Shown here piece by piece: positions 19,062-27,033 of a DNA stretch of 64,000 nt. The notes under the pieces are model-generated. The model was not told the origin of the DNA and did no database searches. It saw only the letters and a program-made list of their open reading frames with translations. The DNA comes from Acidobacteriota bacterium. Lineage in GTDB: Bacteria > Acidobacteriota > Terriglobia > Terriglobales > Acidobacteriaceae. Both the position numbers and the translations under genes were made by a program. The stretch spans positions 124,001-188,000 of the forward strand of contig JAFDVP010000014.1 of NCBI GenBank assembly GCA_018268895.1. Reading direction: 5' to 3'. Every line of letters begins with the position of its first letter. Position 1 is the stretch's first letter.

Positions 19062-19150
19062 AATTACGTGGTCTTGTTACAAGGTCTCAGTCCCTACGTA
19101 ATTTCATGTGGATTGTAATCCAGTATCCGAATTGAAATTACAAGGTGTAA
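19062..19150. promoter_or_regulatory. Cluster of TTACAA/TTGTAA inverted and direct repeats
   Basis: Seen directly: AATTACGT (19062-19069) with its inverse ACGTAATT (19096-19103); CTTGT-T-ACAAG (19073-19083); TTGTAAT (19113-19119) with its inverse ATTACAA (19137-19143); TTACA-AGG-TGTAA (19138-19150); and TTACAAGGT as a direct repeat at 19077 and 19138, 61 bases apart. Such density in under 100 bases points to a multi-site regulator-binding region. The nearest candidate regulator is the Crp/Fnr-type protein whose start is 300 bases downstream. Confidence 0.45.
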
Positions 19151-19452
19151 CTATCATCTATGCCAAGAGATATGCCGCTTGGAGAGCGACATCGAAAGGT
19201 ATTGATGTTACTTCAATAATCGGATGTCTGGACTTTTAGGCATCGTGCTGTGTTACTGAATCCGAGACGCTTCATGCCGTAGAACAGGCAATGGTCGCCG
19301 GTCGATAATTTCTCCTAGCATACGGTTGGCTATTTGGATTAGAGTGTCGGTTTCGGTATTGGATTAATCACTAGACTGTTCCTCACAGCCATTACTGCGA
19401 TTGGAGCTAGCACGAAAACACTACTAAGCCGAGCTTGGCGTTGGAGTCATCG

Positions 19453-20229
19453 ATGCTCAAAGCCTTGGGGACACAAGAGTATTCCGAAAACCGTCTTTTA
19501 CGGTCTCTCTCTGCGGAAGAGCGCGTTCGCCTTTGTTCGAGTATAAAACGCGTCACTCTTGCCCTTGGACAGGTGGTATATGAATGCGGTGAACGAATAG
19601 ATTATGTCTATTTTCCTACGACTTGTGTTGTGTCACTTCTCTACACGACACGCGACGGCGCGACGGCCGAAATTGCTCTCACGGGGAATGATGGAATTAT
19701 CGGCGTCGCCTTGTTTCTCGGAGGCGGCAATATTCCACATCGGGCCGTGGCGCAGATTGGCGGACACGCTCTGAAAATGCCAGCCAGGGTACTGCAAGAG
19801 GAGTTCATGCGTGGCGGTCCACTCCAGCACATCCTGCTGCGCTACACGCAGGCGCTTATTACACAGATTTCACAAACGGCTGTCTGCAACCGTCTCCACC
19901 CGCTGGAACAGCGGCTATGCCGATGGCTGCTTTTGTGCCATGACCGATTGGACGGCTCCGAAATTCTGATGACGCAAGAGTTTATTGCCAACATGCTGGG
20001 CGGCAGGCGAGAGAGCGTAACCGTAGCGGCTGGACGCCTGCAAGACGCAGGCCTAATTCATTATTCCCGAGGACATATTAGAGTTCTTGATCGGGAGGGC
20101 TTGGAAACTATGGCTTGTGAATGCTACAAGATCGTCAGCGACGAGTTGAATCGATTGGTTGGTGCACCTCAACGAAACGAGATCAAGAAGAAGGCACTCT
20201 ACAGAGAAGCCGATGGAGAAGCACTCTAA
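19453..20229 (+). CDS. Crp/Fnr family transcriptional regulator
   Basis: 258 residues. A cyclic-nucleotide-binding-type beta-roll lies at about 15-130 (LALGQVVYECGERIDYVYFPTTCVVSLLYTT, then AEIALTGNDGIIGVALFLGG), followed by a dimerisation helix and a winged helix-turn-helix (MTQEFIANMLGGRRESVTVAAGRLQDAGLIHYSRGHIRVLD). There is no N-terminal Cys cluster of the Fnr type and no clear cAMP phosphate-binding RSA loop, so the ligand is unknown. The ATG at 19453 has GGAG seven bases upstream; a TTG at 19435 is open in frame. It probably controls the adjacent polysaccharide genes. Its last 47 bp overlap the convergent receiver gene. Confidence 0.88.
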   Translation: MLKALGTQEYSENRLLRSLSAEERVRLCSSIKRVTLALGQVVYECGERIDYVYFPTTCVVSLLYTTRDGATAEIALTGNDGIIGVALFLGGGNIPHRAVAQIGGHALKMPARVLQEEFMRGGPLQHILLRYTQALITQISQTAVCNRLHPLEQRLCRWLLLCHDRLDGSEILMTQEFIANMLGGRRESVTVAAGRLQDAGLIHYSRGHIRVLDREGLETMACECYKIVSDELNRLVGAPQRNEIKKKALYREADGEAL

Positions 20230-20578
20230 GCTGGTTAAAGTTGTCAGGCCGTGTTACGTAGACATTCTTGCTCACCTCCATCACGGTGCCTTGTGGGATC
20301 GTCGGAATACAAAAGATTACAATCGCAACGTCTTGTCTGAGCTCCGCTTGTCGGCGTATTCGATGGGCGACTGCAAGAAGTCGCTCGGGGCCGAGGCCTA
20401 AGCTCATCAGAATCAAGTCTGGAGATTGAGAGCGGCCCCTCGCGATCGCATCTTCTTCAGTCCTCGCCAGAGATACGCAGTAGCCGTTTCCTTGCAGCAT
20501 CTTCTTGGTCAGGTACGCTGTCTCCTCGATGTCGTCCAACACCAAGATGATCTGACGTTGCTGCTGTTCTGGGACCAT
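20183..20578 (-). CDS. Degenerate response-regulator receiver domain protein
   Basis: 131 residues, a single receiver-like domain. QIILVLDDIEETAYLTKKML gives the acidic pocket and first helix, and EEDAIARGRSQSPDLILMSLGLG is the beta-3 region. Where receivers have the phospho-acceptor Asp (DLILLDL), this protein has Ser (DLILMSL), so ordinary phosphorylation is unlikely. A Thr/Ser-containing beta-4 and the conserved Lys of beta-5 are not obvious either. No output domain is present. The ATG at 20578 has no good Shine-Dalgarno; the frame stays open to 20689. It converges on, and overlaps by 47 bp, the Crp/Fnr gene. It could be a phosphorylation-independent adaptor or a decaying gene. Confidence 0.65.
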   Translation of the reverse strand: MVPEQQQRQIILVLDDIEETAYLTKKMLQGNGYCVSLARTEEDAIARGRSQSPDLILMSLGLGPERLLAVAHRIRRQAELRQDVAIVIFCIPTIPQGTVMEVSKNVYVTRPDNFNQLRVLLHRLLCRVPSS

Positions 20579-21097
20579 AATGATTTTAACCGGCACTGCA
20601 ATGTGGTCACTGCATTTGACATGGGTTCTGCTCGGATATCTTGCTATATACCGATGCACCGGCCATCGCGTCTGTGCTCTGAACCACACAAATAGAAGTT
20701 GGTGGCGTCATGACGCGAAATACCCTTAGTTCGTAGATGGTTGTCATCGTGTGCATGGGGCTAGCGCCACAGCTAACTCTGCTCTGGAGAAAACTTTCTT
20801 GCATATGTGCGCCACCACACTGATGTATCTGTGCGAAATCATTAACTTTGTGTATCCCAGTTCGCTGAGAAGTAATCTGGCGGGTTCGACAACTAACACC
20901 CTGGCGAGCGTGCTCTTTCGGTATTTCGAGGCTGGCGGGTAAGTTTCTGGGCTAAATGAGTAAGATGCTGTTACGCATAAGTAAACTGCGACTGTTTACG
21001 AAAGCGCTAACTTCAGATCATATTATTTCTACATCCGCATGGAAGATGTGCGGACGACCGTCGATCGAGTGCCTATTCCGGCTAGAAAGGAGAGGCC
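20579..21097. other. 0.5-kb intergenic region before the UpxY-like gene
   Basis: No supported gene. A 63-codon frame at 20751-20942 has no family features. An inverted repeat GTAAAC-N7-GTTTAC lies at 20981-20999, about 100 bases upstream of the UpxY-like start, where a promoter or operator would be expected. No ops-like element (GGTAGCGT type) was found in the leader. Confidence 0.5.
20981..20999. promoter_or_regulatory. Inverted repeat upstream of the UpxY-like gene
   Basis: GTAAAC-N7-GTTTAC, perfect 6-bp arms, 98 bases upstream of the start codon at 21098. Its size suits a dimeric regulator. Role inferred from position only. Confidence 0.35.
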
Positions 21098-21619
21098 ATG
21101 GAAACAATAGACATCGGAAGAAATATTGATGGGCCACGCTGGTATGCAGCCTATACGTTGCCGAGGCACGAAAAAGCTGTCGCAGGTCGGCTTACCCAGC
21201 AAAAAGTAGAGTCGTACCTGCCTCTCTACTCTGCCGTGCGCAGTTGGAATCATCGCAGAATCGAAGTCGAGCTTCCTCTATTTCCCGGATATGTATTCGT
21301 CAAGATGCGTCTCGCAGATAGGGCTCGCGTACTCTCACGCCCCGGAATCATCCGTCTCGTGAGCTTTAATGGCAACCCTGCCGTGCTACCCGACGAGGAA
21401 ATGAAAAGGCTACAGTTATCGTTGGTGCTTTGGAAGGCAAAGCCCTATCCATTCTTAATTGCCGGTAAGCAAGTACGGATCAAGTCTGGACCTTTTGCGG
21501 GGTTGGAGGGCCGAATCCTTCGCCGGAAGGGCGCCATGCGACTGCTTATCACTTTGGATCTTATCCAAAGTGCAATGCTCCTTGAGCTGGATGCTGCCGA
21601 AGCGCAGTTAGCCGGCTGA
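21098..21619 (+). CDS. UpxY/RfaH-type NusG paralogue (specialised antiterminator)
   Basis: 173 residues. A NusG N-terminal domain occupies about 12-110 (RWYAAYTLPRHEKAVAGRLTQQKVESYLPLY, FPGYVFVKM), followed by a KOW-type C-terminal domain (GKQVRIKSGPFAGLEGRILRRKG). These paralogues associate with RNA polymerase and help it read through long exopolysaccharide operons. AAAGGAGAGGCC precedes the ATG, a strong start. It is followed at 131 bp by the WbpA-like gene on the same strand. Only that one gene follows before an IS remnant, while most of the polysaccharide genes lie on the opposite strand, which is unusual for a cis-acting antiterminator. Confidence 0.9.
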   Translation: METIDIGRNIDGPRWYAAYTLPRHEKAVAGRLTQQKVESYLPLYSAVRSWNHRRIEVELPLFPGYVFVKMRLADRARVLSRPGIIRLVSFNGNPAVLPDEEMKRLQLSLVLWKAKPYPFLIAGKQVRIKSGPFAGLEGRILRRKGAMRLLITLDLIQSAMLLELDAAEAQLAG

Positions 21620-21750
21620 TCCAGCGTTCTGCCGTTCGACGAACAAGGCGGATGGATCTTGCGTTTCCTAGAAACCGGATGCAATATCACTCCTACGAAT
21701 TTGGGCCCTTCAACTCACCACACATCTAACGTGAAGAATAAGGACACAAT

Positions 21751-23133
21751 ATGCAAACTGCTATATCAACACGTCCATCCCTTCCACGAAGTGCAACGCT
21801 CTTGAAAGAAGAGGCTGTCGCCCGGTTCAGGTCGAAAACGGCAAACATAGGCGTGATTGGATTGGGATATGTTGGCCTTCCTCTATCACTATTGTTTAGT
21901 GAAGAAGGATTTCGGGTGACGGGGTTTGACATCGATAGCTCCAAGATCGACATGCTTACTTCTTCACGGTCCTACATCTGTCGCATTCCCGAAACTGAGA
22001 TAGCTCTTGCCAGAGATCAAGGATTTCAAGCAACTACAGATTTCAGGCGCATCTCTGAGATGGATGCCATCGTGATCTGTGTGCCGACGCCTTTAACTGA
22101 ATATCACGAACCTGATCTTAGCTTCGTAACCGAGACCGCGAAATCGATAGCGCCGCACCTGAAAGCCGGTCAACTCGTCGTGCTCGAGAGCACGACGTAC
22201 CCTGGGACGACGGATCAGGTGGTGCTGCCATTGCTGGAGAATGGAAATCCACTGAAGCTATCGGTTTCGCATAACAATTCTCAAGCCGAAAGCGTTTTCT
22301 TCCTGGCGTTTTCTCCAGAGCGCGAAGACCCGGGAAATAACACCATCGCACGCAGCGATATTCCAAAGATAGTCGGGGGTGTCGATGGTTATGCCAGCGA
22401 AATTGCAACAGCGCTTTATTCATCGATTTTCCGCCGGGCGATATCGGTATCAAGCCCGACTGTCGCAGAGATGACAAAACTGCTCGAGAATATCTACCGT
22501 TGCGTAAACATTGCGCTGGTTAATGAATTGAAACTACTCTGCCTGCGAATGGATATTGACATTTGGGAGGTCATTGCAGCCGCGGCAACTAAACCATTCG
22601 GATTCAAGCCCTTCTATCCTGGGCCAGGTCTGGGTGGACACTGCATTCCCGTGGATCCTTTCTATCTTTCATGGAAAGCCAGGGAATTTGATTTCGCTAC
22701 GCGCTTTATCGAACTCGCTGGCGAAATCAACATGGCCATGCCTTACCACATCGTCGAATTCATAGCGGAGGCCCTGAACGCTCGAAGAAAGGCGCTAAGG
22801 GGTTCAAAGATCCTAATACTGGGAGTTTCCTATAAGAAGGATATCGATGACCTCCGGGAATCGCCGGCGATCACGATCATCGAGGCCCTGCGGAAGCAAG
22901 GCGCGTTGGTCTATTACAACGATCCCTATTTTCCAAAGATAGGAAAGGGGCGCAAGTACAATCTCCAAATGCAATGCGTGCCGCTGGAGGCTCTCGGCCA
23001 ATACGACTGCGTTGTTATCGTCACGGATCATTCCGATTACGACTACCAGCAGATCGTCGAGGAAGCCCAACTAATCGTCGACACACGCAACGCAACGGTT
23101 GGGATCTGTTCACCACGAATAGTTAGGTGCTAG
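21751..23133 (+). CDS. UDP-N-acetylglucosamine 6-dehydrogenase-like nucleotide sugar dehydrogenase (WbpA-like)
   Basis: 460 residues. NAD-binding Rossmann IGVIGLGYVGLPLSLLFSE with FDID at the end of beta-2, VPTPLTEYHEPDLS, VLESTTYPGTT, FSPEREDPGN, the central TKLLENIYRCVNIALVNEL helix and the catalytic Cys in GPGLGGHCIPVDPFYLSWKA. It should oxidise C6 of a UDP-HexNAc to the uronic acid with two NAD. It resembles the WbpA/WbpO group more than UDP-glucose dehydrogenase (GLGGHCIPVDP-YL, SPEREDPG). It fits upstream of the WbpB-D fusion and WbpE-like enzymes encoded on the other strand. Start ATG with AAGGA six bases upstream. Confidence 0.9.
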   Translation: MQTAISTRPSLPRSATLLKEEAVARFRSKTANIGVIGLGYVGLPLSLLFSEEGFRVTGFDIDSSKIDMLTSSRSYICRIPETEIALARDQGFQATTDFRRISEMDAIVICVPTPLTEYHEPDLSFVTETAKSIAPHLKAGQLVVLESTTYPGTTDQVVLPLLENGNPLKLSVSHNNSQAESVFFLAFSPEREDPGNNTIARSDIPKIVGGVDGYASEIATALYSSIFRRAISVSSPTVAEMTKLLENIYRCVNIALVNELKLLCLRMDIDIWEVIAAAATKPFGFKPFYPGPGLGGHCIPVDPFYLSWKAREFDFATRFIELAGEINMAMPYHIVEFIAEALNARRKALRGSKILILGVSYKKDIDDLRESPAITIIEALRKQGALVYYNDPYFPKIGKGRKYNLQMQCVPLEALGQYDCVVIVTDHSDYDYQQIVEEAQLIVDTRNATVGICSPRIVRC

Positions 23134-23160
23134 CTGCCCAGGTTTAGATACTCTGCGCCC

Positions 23161-23298
23161 GGCATCCAGGCAAACATACGATCTATGCCTGAAAGGGCGA
23201 AGTACGGCGGCACTCATGTGAGCGAAGCAGAAGAGGTCAATCATCCGCGCGATGAGAACGCGCGGATGAAGAAGCTAGTCGCGGATCTGAGTCTGTGA
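23161..23298 (+). pseudogene. IS3-family orfA (transposase subunit) remnant
   Basis: In frame from 23161 to the TGA at 23298, the translation ends AKYGGTHVSEAEEVNHP, then RDENARMKKLVADLSL. This matches the typical OrfA tail of IS3-family elements (W-x-KYGG-x-x-V-S-x-x-K-x-L ... ENxxLKKLxADLSL). The helix-turn-helix half, orfB and terminal repeats are absent. It lies between the polysaccharide island and the galactosidase gene and ends 100 bp from the latter, so it probably records an insertion and deletion at the island edge. Confidence 0.65.
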
Positions 23299-23403
23299 CC
23301 TGCCCCCCCCCGTATCCGCACATCAGCAAGTATGATTTCGGGTTCAGGAGAGGAGGTCAGCAGATCAGTGGGTGGTGTCCAGTTCTTATTGAGTGTTTGG
23401 GGC

Positions 23404-25605
23404 TCATTTAGAAGTAAACACAAATGCAGCTGCTTGATAGTCACCGCTCAGGCTGATGTCAATTCCGTGGTGCATCCAAAAGCTACCGCTTGCCGTGGTG
23501 GGAGTGCCCGCGATTGTTGTACCGGAGATGGCTTTGATTGTGTATTCGGCATTTGGATCGAGACCCTGAAGAAAGAGGCGCGGGTAGGGGTAACGGAATT
23601 GGCTGGCATGGAGATAAGCAAAGAGCACAGCCTGCTTCTTATTGCGTGAGACATTCATGCTTGACGAGTACGGGCTTCCATTCGCTGGCGAGACAAGGCG
23701 GTAGAGGTTTCCATGCTGCACTGTTTCGCGAATCTTCTTGTACTCCGCAACCATTTTTTTGGCCAGGGCAAAGTCGTCCGGTGTCCACCGGTTGAGATTC
23801 GCTCCGACGCCGAGGCCCCCCTGCATGGAAGCGAGGAAACGGTAATCAAGCGACTCCGCGCGATGCTTGCCGTCAGACGGGACGTCCGTCACCCAGGCCA
23901 TCATGACGCCCGGCGTGTACGCCTGGGTGAAGCCGTTCTGTATCGTCAGGCGATCGAACGCATCGGTGTTATCCGAGGTCCAGACTTCTTCGGTATAACG
24001 CAGGATGCCGAGATCAACCCTGCCTCCTCCTGAAGAGCACGACTCAATCTCAAGCTTTGGGTGCTTCGCGCGCAGGTCGTGAAGGATGGAATAGAGGTTG
24101 TCTACAAAGGCAACATAAACTTTTTTCTGGTCTTCGGTTGCGGCCTGGGGCCAGCCTGGCTCAGACCAGGGTCTGTTGTAGTCCCACTTCAGGAAGGCGA
24201 TGTCGTTATTCGTAACAAGATCGTCGAGAACGTGAAAGATGTAAGCGCGCACTTCAGGCAAGGCAAGGTTGAGCACAAGCTGATTTCGTCCCTCGGTCTG
24301 CGGGCGCCCATTGAAGTGAAGGATCCAATCGGGATGGGCGCGATAGAGATCGCTGTCTTTATTCACCATCTCCGGTTCAACCCAGATGCCGAAGTCCATA
24401 TTCAACGCGTGAACACGGTCGATCAGCGGCTTCAGCCCATGTGGAAACTTCTGCTTATTGACGTACCAATCGCCAAGCCCGGCATGGTCGTCTTTGCGTT
24501 GGCCGAACCATCCGTCATCCATGACGAAACGTTCTACTCCCAGGGACGCCGCCTTTTCTGCAAGCGCAATCTGTCCTGCCTCTGTGACATCGAAGGTCGT
24601 TGCTTCCCAGGAGTTATAAAGGACCGGACGCGCCTTTGGTGCTGGGTGTCCGGGAAGAATACTTCCGAGTTGAAAACGATGCAGCAGGCGCGAGGCTTCA
24701 CCATAGCCGCCGCTCGTATGCCCAGCATAAAAGACGGGTGTCTCCAGCGATTCGCCGGGGGCGAGAACGTAACTGAAGTCGAACGGGTTGTAGCCGCCGG
24801 TGATGCGTACCTGCTGCATGCTGTCCTGCTCGACGACGATGCGCCAGGAACCCGACCAGCCAAGTTCGCCGAACCAGACGTCCCCGGACTCTTCGCTTGT
24901 GGAAGAAGCGTTGGAGATGGCGAACCATGGGTTCTCCTTGTGTGAGGTCGCCCCTGCACGACTCTCAAGAACAGTTGAGCCAGTTGTGATGGCGCGGGAC
25001 TGAAGCTGCCACTCTCCTGACCAGCGGCCTGTGAGATAGCGGAGGTTATAGTCTGTGCCGCGAGGAAGATTCCACGTTGCCGCGGCCGCCTGTTCGACGG
25101 TCAGCTTTTGCGGCGTGCGGTTGGTGATGGTTGCAGAACGGGCGAGGATACCGCTGACTGCATCGATGCTGTAATGAAGCGTTACGAGGACGTCGCGGTC
25201 GATGTCCTTGACCACAATATCGACGCCTGATTCCGTTATGGTGTGTGAGACATAGTGCAGAACGAGGTCGCGGTTGCCATCGGGGAATGTGACCTTAAGA
25301 GCAGGCTCGTAATCAAGCCCCTGTCCCCACCCGCCGAACTCCTGTGGCGATTCGCTCTCGGTAGATTCATGAGCGGTGAGTTCATGGATGGCGCGCGCCG
25401 GTGCAAACTTGTCTGTCGCGGCCAGGGCTGAACCCCAGTACAGGGGTTGAAGTTCGCTGCGCTCATTGATGCCGAAAACATACGTTGTCGTGGGGCTGTC
25501 AATGCGGAATATCCTGGATGAAGCATCGAATGTTGCTGTTTGTGAGAGGGCCGTGATGGGCAGAAATGTAAGGAAGAGCGCTGCTCGAGCAAATGGTTGG
25601 AACAT
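23404..25605 (-). CDS. Secreted GH36 alpha-galactosidase
   Basis: 733 residues with a signal peptide (AALFLTFLPITALS). An N-terminal beta-sandwich is followed by a TIM barrel from about 310: ERFVMDDGWFGQRKDD, FGIWVEPEMVN, the nucleophile Asp in FLKWDYNRPW and the acid/base Asp in VWTSDNTDAFDR. ESCSSGGGRVD is the family's substrate-binding Cys loop. It should release galactose from alpha-1,6-galactosides (melibiose, raffinose, galactomannan side chains) outside the cytoplasm. The ATG follows AGGAG by five bases. It is the last gene of the minus-strand catabolic operon and lies behind a strong intercistronic hairpin. Confidence 0.93.
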   Translation of the reverse strand: MFQPFARAALFLTFLPITALSQTATFDASSRIFRIDSPTTTYVFGINERSELQPLYWGSALAATDKFAPARAIHELTAHESTESESPQEFGGWGQGLDYEPALKVTFPDGNRDLVLHYVSHTITESGVDIVVKDIDRDVLVTLHYSIDAVSGILARSATITNRTPQKLTVEQAAAATWNLPRGTDYNLRYLTGRWSGEWQLQSRAITTGSTVLESRAGATSHKENPWFAISNASSTSEESGDVWFGELGWSGSWRIVVEQDSMQQVRITGGYNPFDFSYVLAPGESLETPVFYAGHTSGGYGEASRLLHRFQLGSILPGHPAPKARPVLYNSWEATTFDVTEAGQIALAEKAASLGVERFVMDDGWFGQRKDDHAGLGDWYVNKQKFPHGLKPLIDRVHALNMDFGIWVEPEMVNKDSDLYRAHPDWILHFNGRPQTEGRNQLVLNLALPEVRAYIFHVLDDLVTNNDIAFLKWDYNRPWSEPGWPQAATEDQKKVYVAFVDNLYSILHDLRAKHPKLEIESCSSGGGRVDLGILRYTEEVWTSDNTDAFDRLTIQNGFTQAYTPGVMMAWVTDVPSDGKHRAESLDYRFLASMQGGLGVGANLNRWTPDDFALAKKMVAEYKKIRETVQHGNLYRLVSPANGSPYSSSMNVSRNKKQAVLFAYLHASQFRYPYPRLFLQGLDPNAEYTIKAISGTTIAGTPTTASGSFWMHHGIDISLSGDYQAAAFVFTSK

Positions 25606-25636
25606 TCATTCTCCTGTCGTTAGAAAGAGTAGCAAA

Positions 25637-25674
25637 TGCGAAAGCCGAAAAGACGGGGCTCTTCGGCTTTCGCA
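25637..25674 (-). terminator. Intercistronic 13-bp hairpin between permease and alpha-galactosidase genes
   Basis: Perfect arms TGCGAAAGCCGAA (25637-25649) and its complement (25662-25674) with a 12-base loop. In the minus-strand transcript the stem is followed by TTTGC, not a strong T-run. It may be a leaky terminator or a 3'-end stabiliser that uncouples the alpha-galactosidase level from the permease. Confidence 0.6.
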
Positions 25675-25699
25675 CTTCACTTTTATGAAGGTGTAGTTG

Positions 25700-27016
25700 C
25701 TAGATGACTTGTGTGGCGTTGGCGTTCTTTCTGGTGACCGGTCGAAGCAGGAGATAAATAGCGAAAGCGACCGCGAAGGAGTAGAAGCTCGCGGGGTTAT
25801 CCATCTTGACCCAGCTTGCGGGAATAATGGTGATCTTGTCGGCGACTCCGACCAGAAAGCCGATGAGCCACGCGATGCAACCGGCCCAGTTAATTCCTGC
25901 AACAGGGCCACTCCATTTTCTTCCCGCAAGCAGATAGTCAGCAGCCATGGCTCCACAGATTGGAGCGAACGATGCCCCGACGATTCCGAAGAAGCCAACC
26001 AGGTTATTGGCCACTCCAGTTACCGCCATTACGACGCTGATGGTCAGACCCACAAGCGTCGAGGTCTTTCTCGATACCTGCGGAATCATCGTTGCAAAGC
26101 TATTTGACGCAATAAAGGACGAGAAGCAGGTGGGAACAAACGAAGCGAGCGCGAACAGCAGGAACATGAGCGGCGCGAGCGCACCCACGCTGGCTACCGT
26201 TGCGGTGTAGTCAAAGCTGCCTGGGCCGCCTCCGCTCCCGAGGTATCCGGCTACAGAAAGCAAGGGAAGTCCACCGGCTATCACGGCTCCAAACACAATG
26301 CCGAAGATCCCCCCCAAGGCAATATCCTTGTCGCTGCGATTGCTCATCCCAAAGTCTGTGCCGGCCGCTCCTGCTGTCGCAAAGTATCCGATGACGACGG
26401 TGAGCATATTCACAAATGCGGTCATCGGTTGTGAATCTGAAGGCCGATAGTTCGATATACCCGCGCTGTTATGCAGGAATACGACGACAATCATAATCAG
26501 CGGAACCCAGTTCAGAATCTTCGCCACCCGAGCAACATGATGGATGCCCTTGATGGCGATCCATCCCAGGCCATAGATCCACACAATCGCGATTGCGATA
26601 AACAACCCGTGAGACGTCTGATGAATTCCTTTCATGATGAAATCTGCCGCGACGGAGCCAATGACAGCAACCCATCCGAGTTGCAGCAAACCCATTAGAA
26701 GTCCTGGGATAATATATCCGCCTGTTGTTCCGAACGTCGATGTGGCGACGACATAGAGCGGCAGTCCAGTTTTTCTGCCGAGCGAGGCGGGAGCATAGTA
26801 GAAGAGCACAAAACAAAGCAATGCCGCAACGATTAATCCTGCAATGCAAACTCCAATGCTGCCGAACCGTAGCGTCGTCCCGGCTATCTGAAGATAGAAG
26901 CCGACCCAGAGAAAGATTCCGGCATATGTGGGAAAGGTGCTCTTATACCAAGGGACACGATTGGCTTGAGCGACCGGCACAGCGCGCGTGACATAGTTTG
27001 GGAGGGCAGGCTTCAT
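25700..27016 (-). CDS. NCS1-type (cytosine permease family) transporter
   Basis: 438 residues with about 12 membrane helices. The start VPWYKSTFPTYAGIFLWVGFYLQIAG and the ...PLYVVATSTFGTTGGYIIPGLLMGLLQLGWVAV segment match the NCS1 (nucleobase:cation symporter-1) fold. The family carries cytosine, purines, hydantoins or thiamin. No purine- or pyrimidine-degrading gene lies in the operon; the neighbours are a cupin, an amidohydrolase, an ABM-fold protein and an alpha-galactosidase, so the substrate could be a sugar-derived or other metabolite. The ATG at 27016 was preferred to a TTG at 27076, which would overlap the upstream gene. Confidence 0.85.
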   Translation of the reverse strand: MKPALPNYVTRAVPVAQANRVPWYKSTFPTYAGIFLWVGFYLQIAGTTLRFGSIGVCIAGLIVAALLCFVLFYYAPASLGRKTGLPLYVVATSTFGTTGGYIIPGLLMGLLQLGWVAVIGSVAADFIMKGIHQTSHGLFIAIAIVWIYGLGWIAIKGIHHVARVAKILNWVPLIMIVVVFLHNSAGISNYRPSDSQPMTAFVNMLTVVIGYFATAGAAGTDFGMSNRSDKDIALGGIFGIVFGAVIAGGLPLLSVAGYLGSGGGPGSFDYTATVASVGALAPLMFLLFALASFVPTCFSSFIASNSFATMIPQVSRKTSTLVGLTISVVMAVTGVANNLVGFFGIVGASFAPICGAMAADYLLAGRKWSGPVAGINWAGCIAWLIGFLVGVADKITIIPASWVKMDNPASFYSFAVAFAIYLLLRPVTRKNANATQVI

Positions 27017-27033
27017 GCAGGACACCGTGCTAT

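Larger units (their letters stand above)
18514..19452. other. 0.94-kb divergent intergenic region between polysaccharide operon and Crp/Fnr gene
   Basis: No convincing gene. Short open frames here (for example 18724-18966 on +) have no family features. Two elements stand out: a 7-bp inverted repeat at 18575-18593 close to the operon start, and a cluster of TTACAA/TTGTAA half-sites at 19062-19150. The TTGTC-GCGA-GACAA hairpin at 18724-18737 is another small structure. The region must hold the promoter of the minus-strand operon and probably that of the regulator gene, but no convincing -35/-10 pair could be picked by eye. Confidence 0.6.

Noticed and set aside
20751..20942. 63-codon frame before the UpxY-like gene
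   Set aside because: No Shine-Dalgarno and no recognisable domain; more likely part of the leader/promoter region.
20690..21097. ops/JUMPstart-like element for the RfaH-type protein
   Set aside because: No GGTAGCGT-type core was found in the leader of the UpxY-like gene.
24061..24945. 294-codon plus-strand frame
   Set aside because: Antisense to the GH36 alpha-galactosidase barrel with its complete active site.
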